Shown here: positions 1-7,527 of the stretch, one piece after another
Position numbering within the stretch: position 1 is the first letter of the stretch
How the letters are laid out: every line of letters starts with the position of its first letter
NCBI GenBank assembly: GCA_025464345.1
Contig: JAODGP010000012.1
Location: 3,505-26,681 of the forward strand
DNA from: Methanosarcinales archaeon
GTDB lineage: Archaea > Halobacteriota > Syntropharchaeia > Alkanophagales > Methanospirareceae
Direction: 5' to 3'
Length of the DNA stretch: 23,177 bases
The notes under the pieces: model-generated
What the model was told of the DNA's origin: nothing
The model's input: only the letters and a program-made list of their open reading frames with translations
The model's database searches: none
Program-made: the position numbers and the translations under genes

Positions 1-259
1 CATCAACCTTCTCAAACCGTTCGTTCATCTCCTGTCTTAACCCTGCAAACCCCTCTCGCATCTCCCTCTGGATACCATCCACATGGCTCCTTAAATACCA
101 TAAATTGAAGATGTTACATACATCAGGGTCGGTGATCTTCCGCCTCTCCTCAAGCACATCCTGCATCGCCTCACGAAATTCCTTTTCCAGCACCTTGAAT
201 AGCAAATCTTCTGTGGCTTGCTCTGTATATTCCCTCCCCTCTCCTCTCACTGCTTCCAT
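1..259 (-). CDS. Coiled-coil protein, N-terminal part (runs off window)
   Basis: An open frame starts with ATG at 259 and stays open to the left edge, giving 86 codons of an unfinished protein. The visible part is charged and helical: a first helix (LLFKVLEKEFREAMQDVLEE) followed after residue 60 by heptad-like text (REMREGFAGLRQEMNERFEK) typical of a coiled coil. I do not recognise the family; short archaeal and bacterial coiled-coil proteins with this kind of GLRQEMNERFE repeat are common and mostly uncharacterised. It lies 34 bases after the stop of the histidine kinase on the same strand, but a TATA box about 28 bases upstream of the ATG suggests its own leaderless transcript. A role with the kinase is only a guess from position. 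Confidence 0.6.
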   Translation of the reverse strand, partial: MEAVRGEGREYTEQATEDLLFKVLEKEFREAMQDVLEERRKITDPDVCNIFNLWYLRSHVDGIQREMREGFAGLRQEMNERFEKVD

Positions 260-283
260 TCTTTTACTATTCCTGTTTTTATC

Positions 284-291
284 TTATAAAA
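284..291 (-). promoter_or_regulatory. TATA box for the coiled-coil gene
   Basis: The minus strand reads TTTTATAA here, centred about 28 bases before the ATG at 259. This is the usual archaeal TATA-to-start spacing, so the mRNA would be leaderless. It sits just beyond the stop codon of the preceding kinase gene. Confidence 0.4.
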
Positions 292-293
292 GC

Positions 294-1424
294 TTATCTG
301 TAATTTGGCAGGGTAAAACAGAACGTGCTCCCTTTACCTGGTTTGCTCTCCACCCATATAACCCCTCCAAGCTCTTCCACTATCTTCTTGCAGATTGTCA
401 ATCCCGCTCCCGTGCCATCATATTCGTGTGTGTGCAATCTCTCAAATAAATTGAAGATTCTATCCAGGTATCTCTCTTCGATGCCTATACCGTTATCTCT
501 CACTCTGAACAGGTAATTTTTTCCTGAATTTTCATAACTAATCTCCACTTTTGGCTTAGCCGACTTGTTGAACTTCAACCCGTTGTCAATGAGATTCATA
601 AACAGTTCCTTCATCCAGACACGCTGCGTGGTAACCGTGGGTAACTCTCCTACCACTACTTCCCCTTTTCGTTCTGCGATTCGCGCACTCAAATCTGTTT
701 TTACCTCCTCCAGCAGCTCATTCAGGTCCACCATCTCCAACTCCGTGTATTTTCGCCCCACACGACTCAACTTAAGAAGGTCTTCAATTTGCATACTCAT
801 TCGTTCCACTGCTTCTCTTATCTTATTTAAGTATCCACGCCCGGTTTCGTCGAGTGAATCGGCGTAATCTTCCATGAGGAGCGTGCTAAATGCTTGAATA
901 GTACGTAAAGGCGCTTTCAAGTCATGCGATACCGTGGATGTGAATTCTTTCAGGTCGCGATTTACCTGTTCTAATTCCTTCACATACCGCTCCAGCTCCT
1001 TCTCTATCTTCCGCCGCTCCGTAATGTGTCCCCATTCACGTAATACACGCTCAGCAGTCCACGGGAGCTCCTGTAAGCTCTCGGCACTCTTCACCACGTA
1101 ATCCATAGCACCTGATTTGAGTGAGCGAACTGCCAGTTGCTCTGAGCCATGCGAAGTCAGAATGATAAGAGGGAATCCCACCTCCTCCGGGCTTTTCGCT
1201 CCATTGGCAATGTCCAGCCCCGTGCCATCTGGCAGGAGATAGTCAGCAATGACGAGAAAAATCTGCTTGCTTTTGTTCTCCCCCAGCCATTTTAATGCCT
1301 CTCTTACGGTTACAACACGATGAATCTCCCAATTAGAGCCCGTATCTTCAAACGCTCTCCGGATAAGTTCAACATGTGATTCTTCATCCTCGATCAATAA
1401 AATAGTTCCAAATACCCCTTCCAT
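294..1424 (-). CDS. Receiver-histidine kinase fusion (soluble)
   Basis: A cytoplasmic sensor kinase of 376 residues with its receiver domain at the front. The receiver spans about residues 5-125, with the acidic pocket IEDEE, phospho-acceptor D61 (VIADYLLPDG), T90 and K112. A coiled linker (135-160) leads to the phosphorylated helix with H167 (STVSHDLKAPLR). The ATPase domain follows: N box around N277-N281 (NLIDN), G1 box DNGIGI 310-315 and G2 box GTGAGL 337-342. There are no membrane segments and no PAS domain, so the input is probably phosphotransfer to D61 rather than a ligand. It follows an Rcp-type receiver gene after 59 bases. The gap carries a good TATA box between 11-bp inverted repeats, so the kinase may have its own regulated promoter. 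All catalytic residues I can check are present. Confidence 0.93.
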   Translation of the reverse strand: MEGVFGTILLIEDEESHVELIRRAFEDTGSNWEIHRVVTVREALKWLGENKSKQIFLVIADYLLPDGTGLDIANGAKSPEEVGFPLIILTSHGSEQLAVRSLKSGAMDYVVKSAESLQELPWTAERVLREWGHITERRKIEKELERYVKELEQVNRDLKEFTSTVSHDLKAPLRTIQAFSTLLMEDYADSLDETGRGYLNKIREAVERMSMQIEDLLKLSRVGRKYTELEMVDLNELLEEVKTDLSARIAERKGEVVVGELPTVTTQRVWMKELFMNLIDNGLKFNKSAKPKVEISYENSGKNYLFRVRDNGIGIEERYLDRIFNLFERLHTHEYDGTGAGLTICKKIVEELGGVIWVESKPGKGSTFCFTLPNYR

Positions 1425-1430
1425 CTTAAA

Positions 1431-1474
1431 ACATAATATAGTTGAGGGGTTATATAAACTTTTCTATATTATGT
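1431..1474. promoter_or_regulatory. TATA box flanked by 11-bp perfect inverted repeat
   Basis: ACATAATATAG at 1431-1441 is the exact reverse complement of CTATATTATGT at 1464-1474. The 22 bases between them contain a minus-strand TATA box (TTTATATAA, 1450-1458), centred 30 bases before the kinase ATG at 1424. The centres of the arms are 33 bp apart, three helical turns, which would suit a dimeric repressor or activator bound on both sides of the promoter. An RNA hairpin with a 22-base loop in the upstream gene's transcript is the alternative. Confidence 0.6.
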
Positions 1475-1483
1475 CAGTATTGC

Positions 1484-1942
1484 TCAAATCGGGCAATCTT
1501 CTCTCCATGGATGCCTGTTCCAGATAAGCCAGTAAAAACCCAATTCCTGTATCATCTCCGTGAATTCGCCGAAGTCTATGGGCTTCACAAGATAACTGTT
1601 GACATAATTACTGTACGCCCTGACCATATCACCTTCGCTCTCCGAGGTGGTGAGCACCACCACCGGTATATGCTTCAGATCGTCAGATTTTTTTATCTCC
1701 TGTAGCACTTCGTGACCATCGAGTTTTGGCAGTCGCAGGTCGAGAAGAATCAAATCAGGTCGTGGACTCTTTTCCTTTTCCGCATATTTACCACGGCGGA
1801 ACAGATAGTCCAGAGCCTCCTCGCCATCCTTAACCCAATGAATATCATTCGCAACCTTCGCATCTTCAAGGGCGCGCATTGTAAGCATTGCATGTGCCTC
1901 ATCATCTTCCACAAGTAAGATCACCGCCGGTTTGCCTCTCAT
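1484..1942 (-). CDS. Single-domain response regulator, Rcp1 type
   Basis: A stand-alone receiver of 152 residues, longer than CheY because of the Rcp-type insertion before the phosphorylation site (DYLFRRGKYAEKEKSPRP). Key residues are the acidic pair in VEDDE (residues 11-15), phospho-acceptor D68 (LILLDLRLPKLDG), T98 and K120 (YLVKP). The last 25 residues (FYWLIWNRHPWREDCPI) extend past the fold. Rcp-type receivers commonly pair with kinases that lack a DNA-binding output and may relay phosphate. The hybrid kinase downstream on the same strand, with its own front receiver, is the obvious partner. A TATA box sits about 31 bases before the ATG. Confidence 0.92.
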   Translation of the reverse strand: MRGKPAVILLVEDDEAHAMLTMRALEDAKVANDIHWVKDGEEALDYLFRRGKYAEKEKSPRPDLILLDLRLPKLDGHEVLQEIKKSDDLKHIPVVVLTTSESEGDMVRAYSNYVNSYLVKPIDFGEFTEMIQELGFYWLIWNRHPWREDCPI

Positions 1943-1969
1943 TTCCGAACACTCCTATCCTCTTTTTCC

Positions 1970-1977
1970 TATAAATA
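1970..1977 (-). promoter_or_regulatory. TATA box for the Rcp-type receiver
   Basis: The minus strand reads TATTTATA, centred about 31 bases upstream of the ATG at 1942, leaving a predicted leader of only a few bases. The spacer 1943-2070 holds a second AT-rich stretch near 2010-2030 but no ORF. Confidence 0.4.
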
Positions 1978-2070
1978 TTTTCGGATTACTGCTAATTCTC
2001 TTCTCCCTTATATACAAAATTTTTTATACATGAGGATAGACGACCTAAATGTGAGGCTCAGCGATCTATC

Positions 2071-3195
2071 TCAGATTTTGATCGCTCCTGCGATGGCATC
2101 GCCCACCTCGCTCGTCTTAGAGCTGCCACCGAGGTCGTATGTCCTCACTTTACCCGCTCGCAGTACGGATTCTATCGCACGTAAAACCGTATCAGCTGCG
2201 GGCTTCTCGCCTATACTGGAGAGCATCATCGCACCCGCCCATATCGCTGCTATCGGATTTGAGACACCCTTACCTTTATATTTCGGTGCGGATCCGTGAA
2301 TGGGCTCGAACATGGATACCCCTTCGGGATTTATATTAGCACCCGGAGCGAGCCCCAAGCCGCCCTGTATCATCGCACCGAGGTCTGTTATTATATCACC
2401 AAACATATTTGGTGCGACGATTACCCGATACCACTCGGGATTCTTGACCATCCACATGCACATGGCATCCACGAAGTTGAATTCGGTCTCTATATCTGGA
2501 TAGTCCTTCGCCACCTCTGTGAATATCTCACGCCAGAAGCCATAGCCGTAAGTCAGTACATTCGCCTTATCCACACTCGTTACTCGCTTCTTACCGGTCT
2601 CCCGCGCGAGCTCAAATGCGAACCGCATCACTCGCTCGCAGCCCGCACGGGTTAATACCCCTATCTGATATGCGAGTTCATCAGCGTCACCCTCGATGTC
2701 CAGATTGAACCTGATGCTGTAGAGCTTGCGTGCGAGTTCCAGTGTATCATGGCTCTTACCCCCTTTCACACTGCCACCGATACCGACGTAGAAATCCTCT
2801 GTGTTCTCACGTACAACCATGAAATCAATATCTCCAGGCTGCTTATCAGCAAGGGGTGTGTGCACACCCTCCAGGAGCTTCACCGGTCTGAGGTTCACAT
2901 ACTGGTCGAAGTAGAACCTGAGCGTGAGCAGAATGCCCTGTTCCAGTATGCCCGGCTTCACTCGCGGGTCACCGATGCTACCGAAGTATATCGCATCACA
3001 TCGCTCTATATCCTTCAGCGTCTCCTCGCTCATCAACTCGCCCGTCCTGAGATAATGCTCACCACCATGTGGATACTCAATCCAGCGGAGTTCAAAATTA
3101 TATAGCTCGGATACCGCGTCCAGTACCTTCATACCCTCCGCTACCACTTCCGGTCCTATTCCATCTCCACCAATCACGGCAATTTTATATTCCAT
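2071..3195 (-). CDS. NAD(P)-dependent beta-decarboxylating dehydrogenase (LeuB / D-malate dehydrogenase type)
   Basis: A member of the isocitrate/isopropylmalate dehydrogenase family, 374 residues, full length. It oxidises and decarboxylates a 2-hydroxyacid with a 3-carboxyl group. Visible elements are the N-terminal GGDGIGPEV (9-17), substrate arginines in LTLR (R93), NLRPV (R103) and VREN (R129), Y136, catalytic K210 (VDKANVL) and metal-binding D243, D267 and D271 (NMFGDIITDLGA). The FDQYVNLRPV and NPIAAIWAGAMML signatures fit the D-malate/tartrate/isopropylmalate branch, not isocitrate dehydrogenase, because the RSLN phosphate-loop motif of the latter is absent. At the cofactor site it has K305-Y306 (HGSAPKYKGKG) where NAD-specific enzymes have Asp-Ile, plus Y353 (RTYD), so NADP is the likely cofactor. 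The true substrate cannot be fixed from sequence: 3-isopropylmalate, D-malate or a homologue. It is the last gene of an operon, 14 bases after rfcL. Confidence 0.85.
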   Translation of the reverse strand: MEYKIAVIGGDGIGPEVVAEGMKVLDAVSELYNFELRWIEYPHGGEHYLRTGELMSEETLKDIERCDAIYFGSIGDPRVKPGILEQGILLTLRFYFDQYVNLRPVKLLEGVHTPLADKQPGDIDFMVVRENTEDFYVGIGGSVKGGKSHDTLELARKLYSIRFNLDIEGDADELAYQIGVLTRAGCERVMRFAFELARETGKKRVTSVDKANVLTYGYGFWREIFTEVAKDYPDIETEFNFVDAMCMWMVKNPEWYRVIVAPNMFGDIITDLGAMIQGGLGLAPGANINPEGVSMFEPIHGSAPKYKGKGVSNPIAAIWAGAMMLSSIGEKPAADTVLRAIESVLRAGKVRTYDLGGSSKTSEVGDAIAGAIKI

Positions 3196-3209
3196 CTTTC
3201 CCCGTCATC

Positions 3210-4532
3210 TTATGATAAGAAATCAGCCAGCGACCTCTGTCTGCTACTCCTGTCTTCTGGTTCTGACATTTTTACGTCCTCGGTCATGCCCGGCATCTCT
3301 ACTGTTTCCACCGTAAACGAAGCTTGATGGATCTCCTCCGCTAATTTCGCATCACCGCCCGTCAGGAACGCTATTTGTGGTACATCCAGCCGTAATGACC
3401 TCGTTAGTCTGACCGCCTTGGCACGGTCTCTGAAGAATAATCGCATGAACGGGATCATATAATACTTCGCATAACTCTGCGAGACATTGCAATACTCGCT
3501 TATCTTACGTGCTATGTCGTCCATTACGGGCTCGGAGACGCCACGTTGCCATGGCGATTTGAACCTGAAATAGCGGTGACGAATAGCCGAGGAGACACCA
3601 CATGCCATGATGCTGGAAGCATACCGCCAGAACTTGTAGTTATCGCTATTTCGTGTCCTGCCCAGGAATATATCCGCTCTACCGAGGTAACGGAGCGCGT
3701 GCAGTAACCCATGTGGATCCATCAGTGGCAGGTTCTCATACAGCCAGTTGATGATCTCCTCAGGCGTCTTATCGAGCGAATAAAGCGAGGTGATGGCATC
3801 CTGCAGGTCTGTCCCCGGCGTGTATATCTTCTTCAAAACATCGAATATGCTCAGCTCAACGTCACGTGCGCCTGTAACTATGTCCTCCTCGTATATACGC
3901 TCTGACGATATGGAGAGTGCTTGCAGGTCGTTTATCGCAGACCTCAAATCGCCATTCGCATTATATGCGAGGATACGCAGCACACGCTCATCTATCTCTA
4001 TGCCCTCCTGGATACTGATTTCTCGCAGCACACGTAAGATCCGTTCTGGTCTCAGCCTCTGAAAACGAATTACCTTGCAGTTACGCTGTAATGCCCTGCT
4101 CAGCCTGTACAAATCATTTGCAATGAGTACAACCGGCTGCGCACTGCTCTTTACCACCTCTGTTATCGCTCTCGTTCCACCACGATCTTCCTTACCGTAG
4201 AGATTGTCCGCCTCATCCAGTATAATCAGCCTCGTCCTTCGACTGAATGTGCTACTGCTGGATGCGCGACCCACAATGCTCTTTATTATCGCCTCATTCC
4301 GCTGGTCTGAGGCATTCAGCTCTATAACCTCCCAATCCATCTCAGAAGCGAGGGCATAAGCCGCTGAAGTCTTACCACAGCCCGGGGGTCCGTGCAGGAT
4401 GACCGCTTTCTTCGTCTTTGGGCTTGCAGCCGCCCATGCACGTAACTCCGCCACCGCTTTCTCGTTTCCTGTGACCTCAACCAGACTCTTTGGTCTGTAC
4501 TTCTCCGTCCACTTATCGCTCCCCAGGGTCAC
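3210..4532 (-). CDS. rfcL: Replication factor C, large subunit
   Basis: The large subunit of the archaeal clamp loader, 440 residues, which with the small subunit opens and loads the PCNA sliding clamp. The sequence starts with the RFC box WTEKYRPKSL (8-17). Walker A is GPPGCGKT (48-55) and Walker B LIILDEAD (102-109). The AAA+ lid and collar follow, and the chain ends with a PIP box, Q432 to L439 (QRSLADFL), which is how large subunits bind PCNA. The start is GTG at 4532, overlapping the TGA of the preceding gene by four bases (GTGA), so translation is probably coupled. The small subunit gene is not in this window. The dehydrogenase gene follows after 14 bases, an unusual operon partner for replication. 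Confidence 0.96.
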   Translation of the reverse strand: MTLGSDKWTEKYRPKSLVEVTGNEKAVAELRAWAAASPKTKKAVILHGPPGCGKTSAAYALASEMDWEVIELNASDQRNEAIIKSIVGRASSSSTFSRRTRLIILDEADNLYGKEDRGGTRAITEVVKSSAQPVVLIANDLYRLSRALQRNCKVIRFQRLRPERILRVLREISIQEGIEIDERVLRILAYNANGDLRSAINDLQALSISSERIYEEDIVTGARDVELSIFDVLKKIYTPGTDLQDAITSLYSLDKTPEEIINWLYENLPLMDPHGLLHALRYLGRADIFLGRTRNSDNYKFWRYASSIMACGVSSAIRHRYFRFKSPWQRGVSEPVMDDIARKISEYCNVSQSYAKYYMIPFMRLFFRDRAKAVRLTRSLRLDVPQIAFLTGGDAKLAEEIHQASFTVETVEMPGMTEDVKMSEPEDRSSRQRSLADFLS

Positions 4533-4963
4533 TTCTTCTTCTCTATAACCTCTTTGAAAGCCTCGAAGAAGCTTTTTATACCGCCCCGTACCGCTTCTAT
4601 TGCTCTATCTCCCGCTTCTTTAACAACATCCAGTGTGGCATCAGCCGCATATTCAATCATATCCGCAGCTTTTGCGCTCGTATCCTTTATACCCCCGAGT
4701 ATACCACTCGTAGCCCCCGCGGTGATATCCCCAGCTTCCATCTTTAATGCACGTGCACCTTCTATCGCACCTCTTATGGCTCCTTTTGACACGGATTCCA
4801 CGAGTTCCCGTGTCGTTTCCACACCCTTCAGCGCACGTTCAACCGCGTCCTTCGTGATACCTTCTATCTTCTCTTTCACATCTTCACCCAGTTCCGCCGC
4901 TTTTACCACTGCTTCACGAACTGCCCTCGCCACCTCTTCCTCTTTACCTTTTTCTCCCGGCAT
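4529..4963 (-). CDS. Alanine/glutamate-rich helical repeat protein, unknown function
   Basis: A 144-residue protein made almost wholly of predicted amphipathic helix, rich in Ala, Glu, Lys and Val, without cysteine or a membrane segment. Loosely repeated units of the kind KGAIRGAIEGAR / SGILGGIKDTSAKAADMIEYAADATLDVVKEAGDRAIEAVRGGI recall LEA-like or apolipoprotein-like helices. The lysine-rich end (EVIEKKK) is basic while the start is acidic. I cannot assign a function; membrane-surface, stress-protective and DNA-associated roles are all possible. It is the first gene of the operon with rfcL (4-base overlap), so it is made at the same time as the clamp loader. A palindrome lies between its TATA box and ATG. 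Confidence 0.8.
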   Translation of the reverse strand: MPGEKGKEEEVARAVREAVVKAAELGEDVKEKIEGITKDAVERALKGVETTRELVESVSKGAIRGAIEGARALKMEAGDITAGATSGILGGIKDTSAKAADMIEYAADATLDVVKEAGDRAIEAVRGGIKSFFEAFKEVIEKKK

Positions 4964-4964
4964 T

Positions 4965-5000
4965 TTATCATCAATGATAACTAATCATCCATTTAATAAA
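4965..5000 (-). promoter_or_regulatory. Promoter with palindrome for the rfcL operon
   Basis: The minus strand has a TATA-like TTTATTAAA (4992-5000), centred 33 bases before the ATG at 4963. Between them lies the inverted repeat TTATCA-TCAA-TGATAA (4965-4980), spanning the expected transcription start. cooC starts only 43 bases away on the other strand, so a protein bound here could affect both genes. No equally good TATA box is visible for cooC. Confidence 0.4.
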
Positions 5001-5006
5001 GTGTAG

Positions 5007-5795
5007 ATGAGCGAGTGCGGCAGGAGAGCGAGGATCATTGCAGTGGCAGGCAAGGGCGGTACGGGTAAGACCGTCATAACATCGTTATTGCTGAGGTTCC
5101 TGGCAGAGGATGGAGAGCGAGTGCTTGCGATCGATGCCGACCCGGCAACTTCGTTACCCGGTACGCTTGGTATTAAGATTAAGCGAACGATAGGAGATGT
5201 GCGAGAGGAGATAGCCTCACCGAGCAGTGTCTTCTTCTCTGAGGACATGCCCACCGATATGCTGATCGAGTACAGGATAGACGAGATAACGGTGAAGACA
5301 CCACGATTCTCGCTACTCGCAATGGGCAGGTCAGAGGGTCCGGGCTGCTACTGCCTCGTAAATGATATGCTCCGGCATTTCATTGACAGGCTCTCTTCTC
5401 GCTATTCCACCATCCTCATCGATTGCGAGGCGGGTCTGGAGCATCTGAGCCGTAGAACAACGCAGGACGTGGACACCATGCTTGTGGTCAGCGATGCAAC
5501 GAAGAGGGGCATAGACACCGCAATTTCGATAGCCGACCTCGCTGCATGCCTGCATATCAATTTCGGGCAGATACTGCTCGTATTGAACAAGGTTACGGAA
5601 GAAGTGAGACCGATGCTTGATGATATGGTAAAAGCAAGTGATCTCACACTGATAGGGATGGTGCCCGAGGACGAGAACATACGGGCATTTGACCTTGAGG
5701 GCAAGCCGCTGCTGGAACTGCCTGAAGATTCAAAAGCGGTTGTTGCTGTACGTGCGATATACGATAAACTCATGGGCGGTAGCCATAGCAGTTGA
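5007..5795 (+). CDS. cooC: CooC-type nickel-insertion ATPase
   Basis: A SIMIBI-class ATPase of 262 residues related to CooC, which matures the nickel site of carbon monoxide dehydrogenase. The deviant P-loop is GKGGTGKT (15-22), with the switch I region around AIDADP (41-46) and switch II LIDCEAGLEHL (137-147). The CXC pair C114/C116 (GPGCYC) is the dimer-interface metal site known in CooC. In methanogens and ANME archaea the client would be the CODH/acetyl-CoA synthase complex, but no CODH subunit lies in this window, so the link is from the family only. The 3' end overlaps the 3' end of ilvD on the other strand by 26 bases. Related MinD/ArsA-like ATPases are the alternative, though the CYC motif argues for CooC. 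Confidence 0.88.
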   Translation: MSECGRRARIIAVAGKGGTGKTVITSLLLRFLAEDGERVLAIDADPATSLPGTLGIKIKRTIGDVREEIASPSSVFFSEDMPTDMLIEYRIDEITVKTPRFSLLAMGRSEGPGCYCLVNDMLRHFIDRLSSRYSTILIDCEAGLEHLSRRTTQDVDTMLVVSDATKRGIDTAISIADLAACLHINFGQILLVLNKVTEEVRPMLDDMVKASDLTLIGMVPEDENIRAFDLEGKPLLELPEDSKAVVAVRAIYDKLMGGSHSS

Positions 5796-7413
5796 CACCG
5801 ATGAACCTCTTACGATATGCTTCTAACAGCGGTGTAAGCGTTCTATGTGGTGGCTTCAGCTGACCCAACCGCTCCTCAAGCTCAGCATCGCTCAATTCCA
5901 CATTCAAACTCCTCCCCGGTATGTCTATCTCGATTATGTCGCCATCCCTTACCGCACCGATCGGACCGCCATTGTATGCTTCCATCTCCACATGCCCGAT
6001 ACATGGACCGGTAGTGGCGCCAGAGAATCTGCCATCGGTGATCAGGGCGACATGCCTGTAGCCTGCACCCTTTATCGCATCGGTCGGTGTGAGCATCTCA
6101 GGCATGCCAGGCGCACCTGCGGGACCCTGGAACGGTAGCACAACCACATCTCCCTCCTCTATCTTCTTAGCCGATATAGCATCCAGTAGCTCTCGCTCGC
6201 TCATGAAGACCTTCGCAGGTCCTGAATGAACCATCATATCCTCTGATACCGCAGTCTGCTTTACTATCGCGCTATTTGCGAGATTGCCCCGCAGCACAGC
6301 TATACCGCCTTCTGGCGAATAGGGCTCATCCAGGCTCCTGATAATCGTTTCATCCTTAATCTCGCCCTCTTCTGCTATCTCCTTTATCGTCCGTCCGGTT
6401 ACGGTCGGTGAGTCACGGAGCATTGGACGCAAACGGTGAAGAACAGCGGGAATACCGCCAGCGGAGTCTAAATCTGCCATTTCGTGCGTGCCCGCGGGTA
6501 TCAACCTGCAGATGTTCGGCGTTTCTCGTGAGATTGAATCGAATAGCCCGATATCGAGCAGAATACCTGCTTCTTTTGCTATCGCCGGTATATGCAATAC
6601 GGCATTTGTGGAGCCGCCAAGTGCCATATCCACCATTATAGCGTTCTCGAATGCACTTCTGGTCATTATATCACGCGGTTTCACATCCTCCTTAACCAGT
6701 TCGACGATCCTTCTACCGGTTTCGTATGCCTGCCGCCTCTTATCAGGGTCTATTGCGAGCGTGGTCGCGCATCCTGATAGTGACATACCGAGCACTTCGG
6801 TGACGACAGCCATGGTATTGGCGGTATAAAGCCCGACGCAGGAGCCAGCGCCACATGCCATCACAGGCAGCATCGCTCTCGCTTCTTCATCGCTCAGCAA
6901 TCCACCTTTCACTTCTCCAACGATACGGAAACCTTCTATCGGGTGGTGCTTCGTTCCATTGAGTGTGTTTGCTTTCATCGGTCCGCCGGTGAGTATGATA
7001 GCGGGCAAATTCAGCCGGGCAGCAGCCATGAGCATTCCGGGCGTTATTTTATCACAGTTGGTGACGCCGACCCAGCCATCGAGTGAGTGCGATAGTACCA
7101 TTATCTCAATGTTATCCGCGATATGTTCCCTGCTCGGTAGAGATAGCCGCATCTCCACATACATCGCTATACCGTCACAGACGCCAGGCACACCCCATTC
7201 GAATGGCACTCCGCCTGCATCCCTTATACCTCGCTTCACCTCGTTCGTCAGTTCGTTCAGGTGGATATGCCCCGGAACGATGTTATTATAGCTGTTGGCG
7301 ATACCGATAAACGGCTTATCAGACTCTAAGTCCGAACGAGCGACGCCCGCAGACATCAGCAATGCACGGTGCGGCAGGGTCTCTATAGCCCGTTTCAATA
7401 CGTCGGAACGCAT
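5770..7413 (-). CDS. ilvD: Dihydroxy-acid dehydratase
   Basis: Dehydrates 2,3-dihydroxy-isovalerate and 2,3-dihydroxy-methylvalerate to the oxo acids leading to valine, isoleucine and leucine. It is an iron-sulfur enzyme of 547 residues. Family signatures are NSYNNIVPGH near residue 40, the cluster cysteine in TNCDKITPGM (about residue 120), a second in CGAGSC followed by VGLYTANTM (about 187-192), and a C-terminal segment with TDGRFSGATTGPCIGHV. I prefer the ATG at 7413, giving MRSDVLKR as in the family. It lies 26 bases from the centre of a strong TATA box, so the message would be leaderless. In-frame starts at 7425 (ATG) and 7431 (TTG) would add 4 or 6 residues. The gene stands alone, and its stop overlaps cooC tail to tail. 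Confidence 0.95.
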   Translation of the reverse strand: MRSDVLKRAIETLPHRALLMSAGVARSDLESDKPFIGIANSYNNIVPGHIHLNELTNEVKRGIRDAGGVPFEWGVPGVCDGIAMYVEMRLSLPSREHIADNIEIMVLSHSLDGWVGVTNCDKITPGMLMAAARLNLPAIILTGGPMKANTLNGTKHHPIEGFRIVGEVKGGLLSDEEARAMLPVMACGAGSCVGLYTANTMAVVTEVLGMSLSGCATTLAIDPDKRRQAYETGRRIVELVKEDVKPRDIMTRSAFENAIMVDMALGGSTNAVLHIPAIAKEAGILLDIGLFDSISRETPNICRLIPAGTHEMADLDSAGGIPAVLHRLRPMLRDSPTVTGRTIKEIAEEGEIKDETIIRSLDEPYSPEGGIAVLRGNLANSAIVKQTAVSEDMMVHSGPAKVFMSERELLDAISAKKIEEGDVVVLPFQGPAGAPGMPEMLTPTDAIKGAGYRHVALITDGRFSGATTGPCIGHVEMEAYNGGPIGAVRDGDIIEIDIPGRSLNVELSDAELEERLGQLKPPHRTLTPLLEAYRKRFIGVNCYGYRP

Positions 7414-7434
7414 CTCGATTTTCATTTGCAATTG

Positions 7435-7444
7435 TTATATAAAA
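7435..7444. promoter_or_regulatory. Bidirectional TATA element, ilvD and divergent micro-ORF
   Basis: TTATATAAAA on the plus strand reads TTTTATATAA on the minus strand. Its centre is 26 bases from the ilvD ATG at 7413 and about 22 bases from an ATG at 7462 on the plus strand. Both spacings are near those of archaeal leaderless promoters; the ilvD use is the more convincing. Confidence 0.5.
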
Positions 7445-7458
7445 AAGTGCCATATGGC

Positions 7459-7527
7459 ATGATGAAGGGCATTTATGAGTTCCCTGAGCATGACGAACCA
7501 TTAACTGCATTGCCGGTAGCACAATAA
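7459..7527 (+). other. Possible micro-ORF or gene remnant, 22 codons
   Basis: ATG-ATG opens a short frame (MMKGIYEFPEHDEPLTALPV, then two more codons) that ends in TAA at 7525. The same frame then runs on for 15 codons (LAEEGGEEAQRTAKR) to a second TAA at 7573-7575. The composition looks protein-like, and a TATA element lies about the right distance upstream. It could be a very small protein, or a roughly 37-residue gene broken by one stop. I recognise no family, and chance cannot be excluded. Confidence 0.2.

Noticed and set aside
4554..5006. 150-codon plus-strand frame opposite the helical protein
   Set aside because: A Ser/Ala-rich antisense shadow of the Ala/Glu-rich gene; that gene overlaps rfcL translationally and has the promoter.
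5007..5795. CODH/ACS cluster around cooC
   Set aside because: No CODH or acetyl-CoA synthase subunit is found on either side in the window.
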